A stretch of DNA of 64,000 nt from an uncultured Halieaceae bacterium (GCA_938074045.1 CALJGI010000009.1:62001-126000), one strand, 5' to 3'; positions 1-9,528 are shown, numbered from the stretch's first letter. The notes: a model not told the origin generated them from the sequence alone. Program-made: numbers and translations.

Positions 1-810
1 TTTCTCAAAATGGTCGAGACGCACACTGGCCACATCTGAGAGTCGGATAAGCTGATCACCGCGACGGTCCAGAATCAGCTGTTCCAACTCTTCCAGAGAG
101 TCAAAGCGACCGACCGTTCGCAGCAGATACTGTCGTTTTCCAGCATCCACATCCCCCGCAGGTCGGTCGCGATTACGGGTGCGAATACTGTTGCGCAGAT
201 CAACGAGTGTGAGCCCGCGCTGTGCCAGGCGGGCGGGATCCACTATCACCTGTATCTGACGAAGTGAGCCACCCCATACGCTGATGTCAGATACACCGGG
301 TACACTCGACATCCTCGGCCGAACCTCATCCTCCAGGAAGTCTTTTACCAGATCCATATCCACGCCGCGCGGATTGCCAGGCAGCGGATGCACTGAGAAA
401 AACATAAACGAATTGCTGGAAAAGGAACTCGCAAATATCTGCGGTTCATCTACATTCTCAGGATATGAGGGTACCTGGCTCAGCGCGTTGTTCACCCGAA
501 TCATCATCTGGGTTACATCTACACCGAGCGGAAACTCAAGCTCTATATTCGCGGAGCCGGTTCCCGCTGACGCTGTTATGCGCGTAAGATTGGGCAGGTT
601 ACGCAGATACTTTTCCTGCTCAATAAGTATCTCCTTTTCCACATCCTGGGGTGTGGCTCCAGGCCACTGAGTGCGAACCCCTATCGTCCGCAGATCGAGG
701 TCTGGAATCATCTGGACGGGTATGCGGGTAGCGGCTGCAATTCCCAGCACAGCAATGATAAGAACGATCACCGTTACCAGAGTGCCCCGCTCTATGACCC
801 GCTCAAACAC
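1..810 (-). CDS. RND efflux permease, N-terminal part (runs off left edge)
   Basis: The reading frame is open from a GTG at 810 through base 1, giving the first 270 residues of an inner-membrane RND (HAE1/AcrB-type) proton-driven exporter. Visible features are the first transmembrane helix (about residues 10-27, a run of V/I/L/A) and the start of the porter domain (PDLDLRTIGV, then QWPGATPQDVEKEI), typical of the family. Full-length members have over 1000 residues, so most of the gene lies outside. The GTG begins two bases after the stop of the adaptor gene at 813-1892, which fits one operon encoding a tripartite pump. The substrate cannot be told from this part. Confidence 0.9.
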   Translation of the reverse strand, partial: MFERVIERGTLVTVIVLIIAVLGIAAATRIPVQMIPDLDLRTIGVRTQWPGATPQDVEKEILIEQEKYLRNLPNLTRITASAGTGSANIELEFPLGVDVTQMMIRVNNALSQVPSYPENVDEPQIFASSFSSNSFMFFSVHPLPGNPRGVDMDLVKDFLEDEVRPRMSSVPGVSDISVWGGSLRQIQVIVDPARLAQRGLTLVDLRNSIRTRNRDRPAGDVDAGKRQYLLRTVGRFDSLEELEQLILDRRGDQLIRLSDVASVRLDHFEK

Positions 811-812
811 GG

Positions 813-1892
813 TCAGAACCCTGCCAGGGGCGCAACGTTAACCCGTTGGCCGCTGCGCAGCGCCTCGTTGCCACGCACAATCACAAACTCGCCGGCAGCG
901 AGCCCGTTTACAATCTCTACCTTGCCGTCAAACATACGTCCTGTGTCAACCCGTCGTTCCTCAACTTCGGTCAGCCCTGCAGCCTGGTCCACGACCCACA
1001 CCACCACTCGACCATCGGCAAAACGTAGAACGGCGTCCCTGGGTATGACCACACCATTACGACCTGTTTCCAGCTGTAGTATCACTCGCGCGGACATGCC
1101 GGGCCGCATGTGTTCCACCGCCTCTTGCGGTACGATTCGGACCAGGGCTGTCCTCGATGTTGGGTCCGATACTGGCACAATGGCCGAAATTCGGGCCAGA
1201 TACATTTCCTCGCGATTAGAGCCCAGAGAAAATTGTGCGGAATTCAGTCCATCCAGTTGGGTGAGATTGTCTTCGGGCAGCTGCACATCAATTCTGAGAC
1301 GTTGGATAGAAACCAGGTCCATAACAGCTGTTCCAGGAGTTACCCACTCACCGGGATTTACATAACGTGCACTGATCACACCCGCAAAGGGCGCATTCAG
1401 GGTATGGCGCTCAAGAATCCCCCGCTGATAACTGGCATCGGCCTGAGCCTGTCGCACGGCAGCTTCATCCTCCAACACTTCGGCTTCCAGGCCTTTTACC
1501 ACAGTCTCCGCAATGCTCTGCTGGGGCGCCAATTTTCGCGCTTCCTCCAGCCGCCGCCTGGCATCCGCGAGAGCCCGTTCGGACTGCAGCATGGCCGCTT
1601 CTGCAGCTTGCGACTGATAAGTCGCAAGCTCAGCATCCAGCTCCAGCAATTGATCGCCCCGCTCGACCACATCCCCGGCATCTGCCTGCAAGCTGCTCAC
1701 CAGTCCGCTAATGGCTACTGACAGGGCGGCATCCCGTTCTGCGGTAACAGTGCCTGAAAGCTGCACAGATTCGCGTATGGTGTCTGTAGCAACCTGAATC
1801 ACCTCAACCGGGGCCACCGGCTGGGCATACCCCTTAGGAGCGCCCACAAAAGCGAAGCTAACCGCTATGATTAATATGCTGGGGAATCGCAA
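813..1892 (-). CDS. RND periplasmic adaptor (membrane fusion protein)
   Basis: A 359-residue HlyD/AcrA-type adaptor that would link the inner-membrane RND permease to an outer-membrane channel. The first 23 residues form a signal peptide ending GYAQ. Next come the first half of a lipoyl-like barrel-sandwich domain, an Ala/Gln/Glu-rich alpha-helical hairpin (about residues 85-150), the second lipoyl half (APFAGVISARYVNPGEWV) and the beta-barrel domain. The start is TTG at 1892, preceded by AGAGAG. The permease gene follows after two bases. There is no lipobox, so the adaptor is probably soluble in the periplasm or held there by the pump. Confidence 0.92.
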   Translation of the reverse strand: MRFPSILIIAVSFAFVGAPKGYAQPVAPVEVIQVATDTIRESVQLSGTVTAERDAALSVAISGLVSSLQADAGDVVERGDQLLELDAELATYQSQAAEAAMLQSERALADARRRLEEARKLAPQQSIAETVVKGLEAEVLEDEAAVRQAQADASYQRGILERHTLNAPFAGVISARYVNPGEWVTPGTAVMDLVSIQRLRIDVQLPEDNLTQLDGLNSAQFSLGSNREEMYLARISAIVPVSDPTSRTALVRIVPQEAVEHMRPGMSARVILQLETGRNGVVIPRDAVLRFADGRVVVWVVDQAAGLTEVEERRVDTGRMFDGKVEIVNGLAAGEFVIVRGNEALRSGQRVNVAPLAGF

Positions 1893-2119
1893 GAATTGCT
1901 CTCTTCAACTAAAAATACACATGGGCTTACCTTAGATCGGCCAGCCTCGGTGTTCAAGGAAAATGGCGTCAATGGACGCAGATCGCAATGCACTGAAGTC
2001 CAATCTGCGTCAACCAGACAAGGAGCGCAAGAGTTGCGGTTGCCACGATTGCGCCACTGTTGCATGCTGTCGCGCCTTGCGGAGTTGCAATAGCACATGG
2101 TTAAAGGAGTAAACACGAA

Positions 2120-3073
2120 TTGAGTACGCAAGCGCCGGATATCAAACTTCCCAAACTCCTGGTCACGTCGGTTGTGCGAGGCAGTCAGCAGGGAGAGAGC
2201 CACGGTGGTGTGTATGCGGTGGATTTTGCAGATCAATCCCTGGAGCAATTGGTTGACTGGAACACAACCAGTATAGATTTCGAAGGCAGGGGCGCAGACC
2301 GTGGTTTACGAGGCATCGAATTCGACAGCGATGACATTCTTATCGCCGCGTCTGATGAACTGTTTGTCTTCAATCGTGATTTTTCTATCAAGACATCCTG
2401 GCGGAACCGCTACCTCAAACACTGTCATGAAATATCTCGCATGGGCCAGATGGTGTTTCTTACATCAACCGGATTCGACAGCCTGTTGGCATTTGACCTG
2501 GAAAAAAGAGCTTTCACCTGGGGGTTTCATCTGGAGAAGCAGTTAGACGCCTGGACCGGCTTTGTGTTTGATCCGCGTAGTGGGCTGGGGCCGCGGCCGG
2601 TTAACCATCATCACATCAATATGGTGCACGTCGACAACACGGGCATATATCTCAGCGGGCTAAAAACGTCTGCACTGCTGCATATCAACCGCGATATGGA
2701 AGTCAACGTGGTCTGCGACCTGCCGGGCGGCACTCACAACGCTCGACCATTTCAGGATGGAGTGATCTTTAACGATACGGCCAGCGACTGTGTACGCTTC
2801 TCATCCCGGCAAGGCGAACAACGCACCTTCAAAATTTGCCATTATGATCCAAATGATATTGTGAATGACGGTATCGATGATTCAAGAATAGCCCGCCAGG
2901 GCTTCGGGCGTGGGCTGTGTACTTACCGAGACCGGTTTCTCGTAGGTGGCTCATCCCCTTCAACGATTTCCATCTACGATTTGGTGTCTGGGCAGACCGT
3001 GGGGTCGGTAAATCTGACCATGGATATTCGCAACGCCATTCACGGCCTTGAAGTCTGGCCCTTTGATGACTGA
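2120..3073 (+). CDS. Beta-propeller-like protein of unknown function
   Basis: 317 residues with no signal peptide or membrane segment. Repeated short beta-type blocks (GGVYAVDF, DELFVFNRDF, DSLLAFDLEKR, TISIYDLVSG) suggest a propeller fold like those of DUF4915/TIGR03032-type proteins; I cannot assign it firmly. A His-rich segment (VNHHHINMVH, about residues 161-170) and conserved-looking HEIS and HNAR motifs could mark a metal or ligand site. The start is TTG at 2120, chosen because AAAGGAGT lies 8-10 bases upstream. It converges with the flavoenzyme gene at 3092, with no sign of an operon. Confidence 0.75.
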   Translation: MSTQAPDIKLPKLLVTSVVRGSQQGESHGGVYAVDFADQSLEQLVDWNTTSIDFEGRGADRGLRGIEFDSDDILIAASDELFVFNRDFSIKTSWRNRYLKHCHEISRMGQMVFLTSTGFDSLLAFDLEKRAFTWGFHLEKQLDAWTGFVFDPRSGLGPRPVNHHHINMVHVDNTGIYLSGLKTSALLHINRDMEVNVVCDLPGGTHNARPFQDGVIFNDTASDCVRFSSRQGEQRTFKICHYDPNDIVNDGIDDSRIARQGFGRGLCTYRDRFLVGGSSPSTISIYDLVSGQTVGSVNLTMDIRNAIHGLEVWPFDD

Positions 3074-3091
3074 GGGATCGCAACACGCCGA

Positions 3092-5161
3092 CTATGCCTC
3101 GTCGTAAAAAACCCTATCCTGTCTTGCAAACACGTCCGGGTCAGTCTGCTCATCCAATTCTCGGGCGTATTTGTGTCCGGCGTATACAGCGGCGGCAATG
3201 ATAGACGGCGAGTCCGCGTCACCGATTCTTTGCACCGTTTTAGGCGCGCCCTGAACCCCAGTTTCCATAGCGTCAACCAGCGCGTGATAGAGCGTGTCAC
3301 GGGGAGTTCTGCAGGTGACCATGACCACGCTATCTGCTGTTTGCGTTGACTCTTCCTCGGTGTAGACGCAAGCCAGCCTGGCTTTATTACCATCGAATGA
3401 CTCCAGCCCGGTGTTCAGCACAATTTCAGCTCCCGTCGCCGCCAGCCGCTTGTGAACCCGGTACTGCTCGTCACTGTTCAGGGTCCATTGAGAGACGTGC
3501 GCTGAGGGTGTCACATAGACAACTTGCAGACCTTCGAGGCACAGCTTTTCCGCAATCACCGCCCCCAGATAGTAGCTGTCATCGTCGAATACGATGGTCC
3601 GACCTTGGGGAATGGTTCCCGCCATGATGTCTTCCGGTGTAAAAACCCTCTCGTCATTGAAATGTTGCGGGATTGGCACCGTGTGGTGTTTGCCGTAGCC
3701 ATCCCGGCGCCAGGCGGCACCGGTTGCAACGGCTACATGATCAGCGCCAACGTTCAGTACCTCTGCCAGTGCCAGTTCACTTTCCCGGTATACGTCGACC
3801 GTCAAAAGCTTGTTGAGCTGACCCACCCTATAGTCGCGCACACGAGCCCACTCACTGAGTCCCGGCAATGCTGACTCTCCCGTCACTCGCCCCCCAAGTT
3901 CTCGGGTAGCCTCTGCCAGCATGACCTCATAGCCGCGCTTACCCAGGGCCACAGCTGCCTCAAGGCCTGTCGGCCCTGCTCCGACAACCAGTACTCTGTC
4001 GTTGGATTTTTTCAGGGCGATTTTTTCGGGATGCCAGCCACGGCGCCACTCTTCACCCATTGTGGGGTTCTGTGTACATCGTAGCGGATACCCCAATGTA
4101 TCCCCCGTGTAGCAGACGTTGCAGCCGATACATTCACGGATATCCTCAAGCCTGCCCTCTTCAATTTTTTTGGGTAGAAATGGATCTGCGATGGATGGGC
4201 GAGCACAGCCGATGAAATCCACCGCGCCCCGCTTAACCTGCCCAACCATGGTGTCGGGCGAGGTAAACCGACCCACCGTAACCACTGGCTTGGTGGTCAT
4301 TGATTTCACCATAGACATATAATCTTCCAGTGCGCCCTCTTTGACGAACCGTGAACTACCCATTTCGAGAGAATAATCCCTGACATTGATGTCCCAGAGA
4401 TCAGGCACTTCAGCCAGTTCCTCAAAGATCTCCATGCGCTCGCCAAAAATGGGGGATCCGTCGCCGCCCCCACCATCGTCCAGAGCGTATCGAATGGCTA
4501 TGGCACAGGTATCTCCGACCGCGTCCTGTGTATCCTCGATGATTTCACGCAGGATACGCATGCGGTTCACCCGGCTGCCGCCATATTCATCTGTACGGGT
4601 GTTCTGAACAGGATCCAGGAAGTTGTCCAGCAGATATTGATGCGTCGCATAGACGTAAACAATATCGAATCCAGCCTCCTTTGCCCTTAAGGCGGCCTGT
4701 CTGTGCCAACGACGCAAGTCCTTGATGTCTCGCTTGTCCATGGCTCGGGACTGCACAGGCTGTCCGTTCCAATTGGGTATCGATGCCACGTCCCGCGGTG
4801 GCTCCCGGCTCATCAGGTTTGAGGATCGGCTGCCGCTGACCCACAACTCCACGCCCGCTAGAGCGCCGTGCGCATGGACCTTGTCCGTCATCAATCGATG
4901 AGACCTGACATCACCCTTGTCCCACAATGCGTGACTGGGGGTCGGAATATCATCAGAGGATGGGTGAATTGAGCAGTACTCGGTACAGACCACGCCCCAG
5001 CCGCCTTCCGCTTTGATGCCCCGCATCTCTGCCACCATGCGCGGGCGTACCCAGCCCATGCCGGTGCAGTGGGGTACCTGGTAAAAGCGATTCTTTGCGG
5101 TTACCGGCCCTATGTTCACAGGCTCAAACAGAATATCGTAGCGAGGATCTCGGTGGTTCAT
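3092..5161 (-). CDS. Trimethylamine-dehydrogenase-like iron-sulfur flavoprotein
   Basis: 689 residues from the ATG at 5161; the frame is open further upstream, but family similarity begins here. Layout is that of the TMADH/histamine dehydrogenase/2,4-dienoyl-CoA reductase group: an FMN TIM barrel (about 10-340), a 4Fe-4S cluster (C344, C347, C350, C362 in CIGCNVC...RC), then FAD/NAD-type Rossmann domains (VLVVGAGPTGLEAA). The QVPHC motif keeps the Cys (C32) that carries 6-S-cysteinyl FMN in TMADH, and Tyr62 matches TMADH Tyr60. The positions of TMADH Trp264, Asp267 and Trp355 are not conserved (Asp354 replaces Trp355), so the substrate is probably not trimethylamine. Soluble, likely passing electrons to an ETF. 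Confidence 0.88.
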   Translation of the reverse strand: MNHRDPRYDILFEPVNIGPVTAKNRFYQVPHCTGMGWVRPRMVAEMRGIKAEGGWGVVCTEYCSIHPSSDDIPTPSHALWDKGDVRSHRLMTDKVHAHGALAGVELWVSGSRSSNLMSREPPRDVASIPNWNGQPVQSRAMDKRDIKDLRRWHRQAALRAKEAGFDIVYVYATHQYLLDNFLDPVQNTRTDEYGGSRVNRMRILREIIEDTQDAVGDTCAIAIRYALDDGGGGDGSPIFGERMEIFEELAEVPDLWDINVRDYSLEMGSSRFVKEGALEDYMSMVKSMTTKPVVTVGRFTSPDTMVGQVKRGAVDFIGCARPSIADPFLPKKIEEGRLEDIRECIGCNVCYTGDTLGYPLRCTQNPTMGEEWRRGWHPEKIALKKSNDRVLVVGAGPTGLEAAVALGKRGYEVMLAEATRELGGRVTGESALPGLSEWARVRDYRVGQLNKLLTVDVYRESELALAEVLNVGADHVAVATGAAWRRDGYGKHHTVPIPQHFNDERVFTPEDIMAGTIPQGRTIVFDDDSYYLGAVIAEKLCLEGLQVVYVTPSAHVSQWTLNSDEQYRVHKRLAATGAEIVLNTGLESFDGNKARLACVYTEEESTQTADSVVMVTCRTPRDTLYHALVDAMETGVQGAPKTVQRIGDADSPSIIAAAVYAGHKYARELDEQTDPDVFARQDRVFYDEA

Positions 5162-5398
5162 AGTGATCGGCAGAGCGCCAGGTTTCCTTATGACAAGAGT
5201 AATTAGATTGCATTGGAGTCGCCTCCAGCAGTATTGGCTAATAGTTACACAATTGAGCTGGTGATGCTTCCTGATTCGCACGTAGTACGTTCACCGCGTA
5301 CGCAAATCAATTTGTCTATCCAAACACAATAACTCTTCGCCAGCTTCTATATACTGCCGGCAGGGCAAAGCCTCCACAAACAAGCAAGTGAGCACTAC

Positions 5399-6244
5399 AT
5401 GATCGGCGTTGGCGAACCACACAATTTGAACGTAGCAAGCATCAGTGACTCTGGTGCGTATCTGGATGCAAAAAACCTGGGCCAGGTGTTGCTACCCAAC
5501 CGGCATAAGCCCGACAACATCTCTGTGGGAGATCGAGTGACAGCCTTTCTCTACTATGACAGTGAGGATCGGCTGATCGCTACCACCCAACAGGCAAAAG
5601 CCAAAGTGGGTGAATACGCCTATTTGCAGGTCACTGACGTCAACGACTTCGGCGCGTTTCTGAACTGGGGGCTCGACAAGGATGTGCTGGTACCCTTCTC
5701 CGAGCAGCACCTGCCGATGCAGGTGAAACACTCCTATCTGGTTTACCTCTATATCAACCACGCGGATGGTCGGATAGTCGCTTCTTCAAAAATTGATCGC
5801 TTTGTAGAAGATGATCCCGATCACAGCTTTCTGCCCAGGCAGGCTGTTAACTTGATCATCGCCAACAGTACGGATCTCGGTTACAAGGCCATCATTGATC
5901 ACAGCCACTGGGGTGTCTTGTACAAAGACGAGGTATTTCAAAGGCTTAGTTTTGGCCAGTCGATCAAGGGCTATATCAAGAACGTGCGACCGGATGGGAA
6001 AATTGATTTAACGCTGCACGGAGGACAGGAAACACGAGACCAATACAGCGAGGCTATTCTGAATCACCTGCGACTACAGGGTGGGTATGCGGCGGTGCAT
6101 GATAAATCTCCGCCGGAATTGATATCACGCCTGTTTGGCATGAGTAAAAAGTCCTTCAAGAAGACGATAGGCGGACTTTACAAGTCGCGGTTGATTACCA
6201 TTGAAGAGGGTGGCATTCGGCTCAACTCTCAGGAGGAAGGATGA
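5399..6244 (+). CDS. cvfB: CvfB-family S1 RNA-binding protein
   Basis: 281 residues with the CvfB/YitL arrangement: three S1-type OB folds (about 1-65, 66-130, 140-205; see KVGEYAYLQVTDVNDFGAFLNWGL and GQSIKGYIKNVRPDGKIDLTL) followed by a C-terminal winged helix (SPPELISRLFGMSKKSFKKTIGGLYKSRLI). The family binds RNA and affects expression of virulence and other genes in firmicutes; its role in gammaproteobacteria is less clear. Cytoplasmic. The start ATG at 5399 has a weak GTGAG upstream. The gene stands alone, 81 bases before the PLP decarboxylase. Confidence 0.92.
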   Translation: MIGVGEPHNLNVASISDSGAYLDAKNLGQVLLPNRHKPDNISVGDRVTAFLYYDSEDRLIATTQQAKAKVGEYAYLQVTDVNDFGAFLNWGLDKDVLVPFSEQHLPMQVKHSYLVYLYINHADGRIVASSKIDRFVEDDPDHSFLPRQAVNLIIANSTDLGYKAIIDHSHWGVLYKDEVFQRLSFGQSIKGYIKNVRPDGKIDLTLHGGQETRDQYSEAILNHLRLQGGYAAVHDKSPPELISRLFGMSKKSFKKTIGGLYKSRLITIEEGGIRLNSQEEG

Positions 6245-6325
6245 AGGCTTAACTCGATGGCTCCACTGCCTTCCATTCGTTACACTGTCAACCACCCCAT
6301 CTCCCCACAATGACACTGGAAGTCT

Positions 6326-7792
6326 ATGTCAGAGCAAAGACTGGCCGCGCTGGAAAAGCTCGTTCTTCCCCTTGAAGTCGGCCCCCAGACAACCAGCGAC
6401 CTCTCCATTCGACAACAGGTTTGTGATTACACCGACGACTACCTGGAACGCGTAAAGACGGCGCCCGCCTTTGTGCCTGTAGCACCGGATGACATAGTCC
6501 CCGCCGATTTTTCGGTGACGGAAACACCCTCAGAACTGCCGCAGTTATTATCGCTTCTCGATAAACAAATCGACCGCAAGGCGGTGACAGTCGGACAGAA
6601 CTATCTTGCATTCATTCCCGGCAGTTCTACCCAGGCCTCCGCTCTGGGCGACTATATTGCAGCCATCACCAACAGTTATACCGGTGTCTCCTTTGCTGCA
6701 CCGGGTGGCGCGGCATTGGAACGCGAACTTCTGTCCTGGATGGCCAGCTTTATCGGCTACGCCAACGACAGCTTTGGCGGCGACCTCACCTCGGGTGGAA
6801 GCGTCGCCAATCTGTCCGCCATTGTCACTGCACGCAAAGCGCATCGATTAAAGTCCCGTGACTATGATCGCTGCACTGTTTATTTAAGCGACCAAACCCA
6901 CCACTCTATCGACAAGGCCCTGCGTATCGCCGGTATGGAAGAGTGTGTGATACGTCGCATCGGCGTGGACACTCACTACCGGATGGATGTTGGCGAGCTG
7001 AAGGCAGTCATAGCGACTGACCAAAAAGCCGGGTTGATCCCCTGGCTGGTAGTAGCCAGTGCTGGCACTACTGATATGGGTGTTGTCGACCCACTGAATA
7101 ATATTGCCGGGATTGCGACCAGCGAAAATCTGTGGTTTCACGTTGATGCGGCTTACGGTGGCGCCTTTGCACTGTGTGAAGAAGGCAAGCGCAAGCTGGA
7201 TGGCATCGAAAAATCAGACTCTGTCACACTGGACGCACACAAGGGTTTGTTTGTGCCTTTTGGAAGTGGCGCCGTATTGGTGAAGGAGCGCCGTCATTTA
7301 CTGGATGCTCAGCACTACAGTGCGGCCTATATGCAGGATACCGTGTCTCTCACATCCCTGGATCAAATTTCTCAGGCTGAAATGTCCATCGAGCTTTCCA
7401 GACCGTTCCGGGGATTACGTTTGTGGTTACCCCTTCGATTGGCTGGGGTCGGCGCTTACCGGGCGGCACTGGAAGAAAAACTGTTGCTGGCACAATATTT
7501 CTACAAGCGGCTAAACAACATCGATGGTTTTGAGACCGGACCGGCTCCAGACCTATCCATCGTTACCTTCAGATACAATCCCCCTGCTGGAAATAAAGAT
7601 GAGTTCAACACCAGATTGCTGTCCCTTATCCAGGAGGACGGGCGGGTGTTCCTGTCCTCCACCATCATCGCAGGGGAATTCACCATTCGCATGGCGGCGT
7701 TGAATATCTCTACCCACAAAGCAACCATGGACCTCGCGCTGAACATACTGCAAGAAAAAGTGGCGTCCTTACTTGGTGAGACATCACGTTAA
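6326..7792 (+). CDS. Pyridoxal-phosphate amino acid decarboxylase (group II)
   Basis: 488 residues, the usual length for the glutamate/aromatic/tyrosine decarboxylase family. It should remove the alpha-carboxylate of an amino acid using PLP. Lys306 in LDAHKGLFVPFG is the Schiff-base lysine, Asp274 in FHVDAAYGGA binds the pyridine nitrogen, and the THHS pair (His192/193) gives the ring-stacking residue. TSGGSVANL is the phosphate-binding stretch. The substrate (aromatic amino acid, aspartate or glutamate) cannot be fixed from sequence alone. GGAA lies just upstream of the ATG at 6326. No pathway partner adjoins it. Confidence 0.9.
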   Translation: MSEQRLAALEKLVLPLEVGPQTTSDLSIRQQVCDYTDDYLERVKTAPAFVPVAPDDIVPADFSVTETPSELPQLLSLLDKQIDRKAVTVGQNYLAFIPGSSTQASALGDYIAAITNSYTGVSFAAPGGAALERELLSWMASFIGYANDSFGGDLTSGGSVANLSAIVTARKAHRLKSRDYDRCTVYLSDQTHHSIDKALRIAGMEECVIRRIGVDTHYRMDVGELKAVIATDQKAGLIPWLVVASAGTTDMGVVDPLNNIAGIATSENLWFHVDAAYGGAFALCEEGKRKLDGIEKSDSVTLDAHKGLFVPFGSGAVLVKERRHLLDAQHYSAAYMQDTVSLTSLDQISQAEMSIELSRPFRGLRLWLPLRLAGVGAYRAALEEKLLLAQYFYKRLNNIDGFETGPAPDLSIVTFRYNPPAGNKDEFNTRLLSLIQEDGRVFLSSTIIAGEFTIRMAALNISTHKATMDLALNILQEKVASLLGETSR

Positions 7793-7808
7793 ATCCAACA
7801 TCCTTGAT

Positions 7809-8661
7809 TCAGTACAAAGAGCTAGGCTGGAGATCACGCAACTCATGGGCGTCTATATCCATCTCACCCCGCAGGGAAGCCAACACTGGGAGAGATGCGC
7901 CTTCCCAGCCAAGTTCTGGCCTGAGAATTTCCACTGGTACGGTTGCCGTCCAGTCGTCCCAGTCGGGAGAGCCCAGGTCAACCTCTGACAACATAATGTG
8001 TTCAGGGGCATCCCCCACCCGTGACCAGAACACATACAGCGTGGAACCCTGCACCAGCAATCCGGTATGACGCATATCCGGTTCAAACAGAATTTTTGCA
8101 CGGGGTTCAAAAGGACCCGTCAAGTTTTTCCCGCGATACAAAACCCCCGGCATGCCCAATAAGTAATGCTGCGCATCATACTCAAAGGCTCGCAGATAAG
8201 TGCTGAAAACGGTTCTGTCCAATGACGAAAAATTCAACCCATCAAGGGAGGTCGCGATACGACTGCTCTGTCCACCCCTATGGACAAAGCCGCGGTAATA
8301 GAGAACCAGGCGTTGGTTTTTCTGATCAATATGGACATTCGGGCTGGCTACATGCAATGCGTCATTGGCAGCGGCGCTGATTCCCCGAGACTCGCGCTCA
8401 GCGGGACCGGAGATTGTGGCTCGATAGACAAGCAACAAGTAATCGCGAAGCACATAGAGGGAGAAGGTATCCCAAAGTTCCTTAAGGACCGCGCTCCCCG
8501 GCCACATCGTTGATAATCGGCAGCTCAGACAGACGCTGTGCCTGCCAGGGTGATGATGTAGCCGGTAGGTAAGGATAGCGGGGCCACATCCACCAAATAC
8601 CCAAAGCCAACAGCAGAAACAGGCCGGTTAGTGCCTGCACCAGTCTTTTCAGTATTGACAA
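7809..8661 (-). pseudogene. Membrane-anchored propeller-type protein, frameshifted
   Basis: Two reading frames make up one gene. From a TTG at 8661 (AGG six bases upstream) there is a cytoplasmic tip, a transmembrane helix (LVQALTGLFLLLALGIWWMW) and a linker up to ELPIINDVAG. The frame then closes at a TAA near 8482. The other frame (8507 down to 7809) continues naturally with SAVLKELWDTFSLYVLRDYL and carries beta-rich repeats like five-bladed propeller/GH43-type proteins (ASPNVHID, RIATSLDGLNF, MRHTGLLVQGSTLYVFWSRVGD). Removing one G from the GGGG run (cccc at 8496-8499) would restore a protein of about 280 residues. The break could be a real mutation or a base-calling error. Function unknown. 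Confidence 0.55.
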
Positions 8662-8737
8662 GTTAAACCTACATGAAAAAAAATTCACCGATAGGCCATA
8701 CTGCCTGTCGCAACCATAACTGGCAATTCCGGACTGC

Positions 8738-8749
8738 AGAAACGTTTCT
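8738..8749. promoter_or_regulatory. Perfect 12-base palindrome in divergent promoter region
   Basis: AGAAACGTTTCT is a perfect palindrome with the AACGTT centre seen in many LacI-family operators. It lies in the 174-base gap between the minus-strand propeller gene and the plus-strand TetR gene. No LacI-type regulator is visible here, so this may be a chance occurrence. Confidence 0.25.
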
Positions 8750-8835
8750 ACGGGAACTTTGAGGTTACGCGCCGCCTTCAGGCTGGCTGTATGGTAAAGT
8801 TTTCCCTTAAGTGAAGTCTCGGTAAGTAGCACAAC

Positions 8836-9447
8836 GTGGCCAAAACAAGTAAACCTAAGCGCACACAGGCGGAGCGTCGGGCACAGTCCCGACAGGCGGT
8901 TCTGGACAGTGCCTGTCGATTGTTTGGTGAAAAGGGGTACGCTGATACCTCTCTTGAGGACATTGCCGCTGACTGCGATCTTACTATCCGACCGATCTAT
9001 CATTATTTTGGCAACAAGAAGTCTCTCTTCTCAGCTGTAACAGAGCATATGAGTTCCCGCATCCTGGATACGTTGACTGTTGACGAAGATCTGGATGTCG
9101 ACGAGACCCTGCGAAGGGGCTGGCGTAGTTTTCTCGACTTGTGCGATGACGTGGCTTTTCGCCGCATCGTATTGATCGACGGCCCCAATATACTGGGCCG
9201 GGACCAGTGGTCTAGCAGCCTGGTTTATTCGAGAGCTAGCGAGGTGGTCGATACCAACAGCCCATCACCCGGTCGCAGCAAGGTAAAACAATTCCGCGCT
9301 ACCCTGACTAATCGGGTGATGATGGCCGCCATGGCGGAGGTTGCACTTACCGTTGCGGAAGCGGAGGACATTCCGATCGCCAAGAAAGAAGCCGAACGTC
9401 TGGTTATGACGCTGTTCATGCGCCTGGCCGAATCACCTTCTGCATAA
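8836..9447 (+). CDS. TetR-family transcriptional regulator
   Basis: 203 residues. The basic N-terminus is followed by the TetR helix-turn-helix (residues about 16-62: AVLDSACRLFGEKGYADTSL, then IAADCDLTIRPIYHYFGNK) and a helical ligand-binding domain. In such proteins the C-terminal domain binds a small ligand and releases the operator. The start is GTG at 8836, with no strong ribosome-binding site. It sits immediately upstream of, and on the same strand as, the OYE operon whose promoter at 9483-9528 contains a perfect inverted repeat. I infer that this regulator acts there; the ligand may be an OYE substrate. Confidence 0.93.
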   Translation: MAKTSKPKRTQAERRAQSRQAVLDSACRLFGEKGYADTSLEDIAADCDLTIRPIYHYFGNKKSLFSAVTEHMSSRILDTLTVDEDLDVDETLRRGWRSFLDLCDDVAFRRIVLIDGPNILGRDQWSSSLVYSRASEVVDTNSPSPGRSKVKQFRATLTNRVMMAAMAEVALTVAEAEDIPIAKKEAERLVMTLFMRLAESPSA

Positions 9448-9482
9448 ACCCCAGATACCACGGCCAGGATGGCTGGCTTATC

Positions 9483-9528
9483 CCTGATTTATTGACTTAT
9501 GTAGTCATACTACATATGATAAATCGGG
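9483..9528 (+). promoter_or_regulatory. Sigma-70 promoter with operator palindrome in its spacer
   Basis: A -35 TTGACT (9492-9497) and a -10 TATGAT (9515-9520) are separated by exactly 17 bases. The spacer is almost entirely an inverted repeat: TATGTAGT (9498-9505), CAT, ACTACATA (9509-9516). A second pair of arms, CCTGATTTAT (9483-9492) and ATAAATCGGG (9519-9528), is complementary apart from one base. A dimeric repressor bound here would block RNA polymerase, and the adjacent TetR gene is the obvious candidate. It drives the gene starting at 9552. Confidence 0.75.

Noticed and set aside
1110-1721. Plus-strand 203-codon frame opposite the RND adaptor
   Set aside because: Antisense shadow of a clear adaptor gene; no motifs.
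1871-2248. Minus-strand 125-codon frame overlapping the adaptor start and the propeller gene
   Set aside because: No family resemblance, overlaps two well-supported genes, composition unlike a protein.
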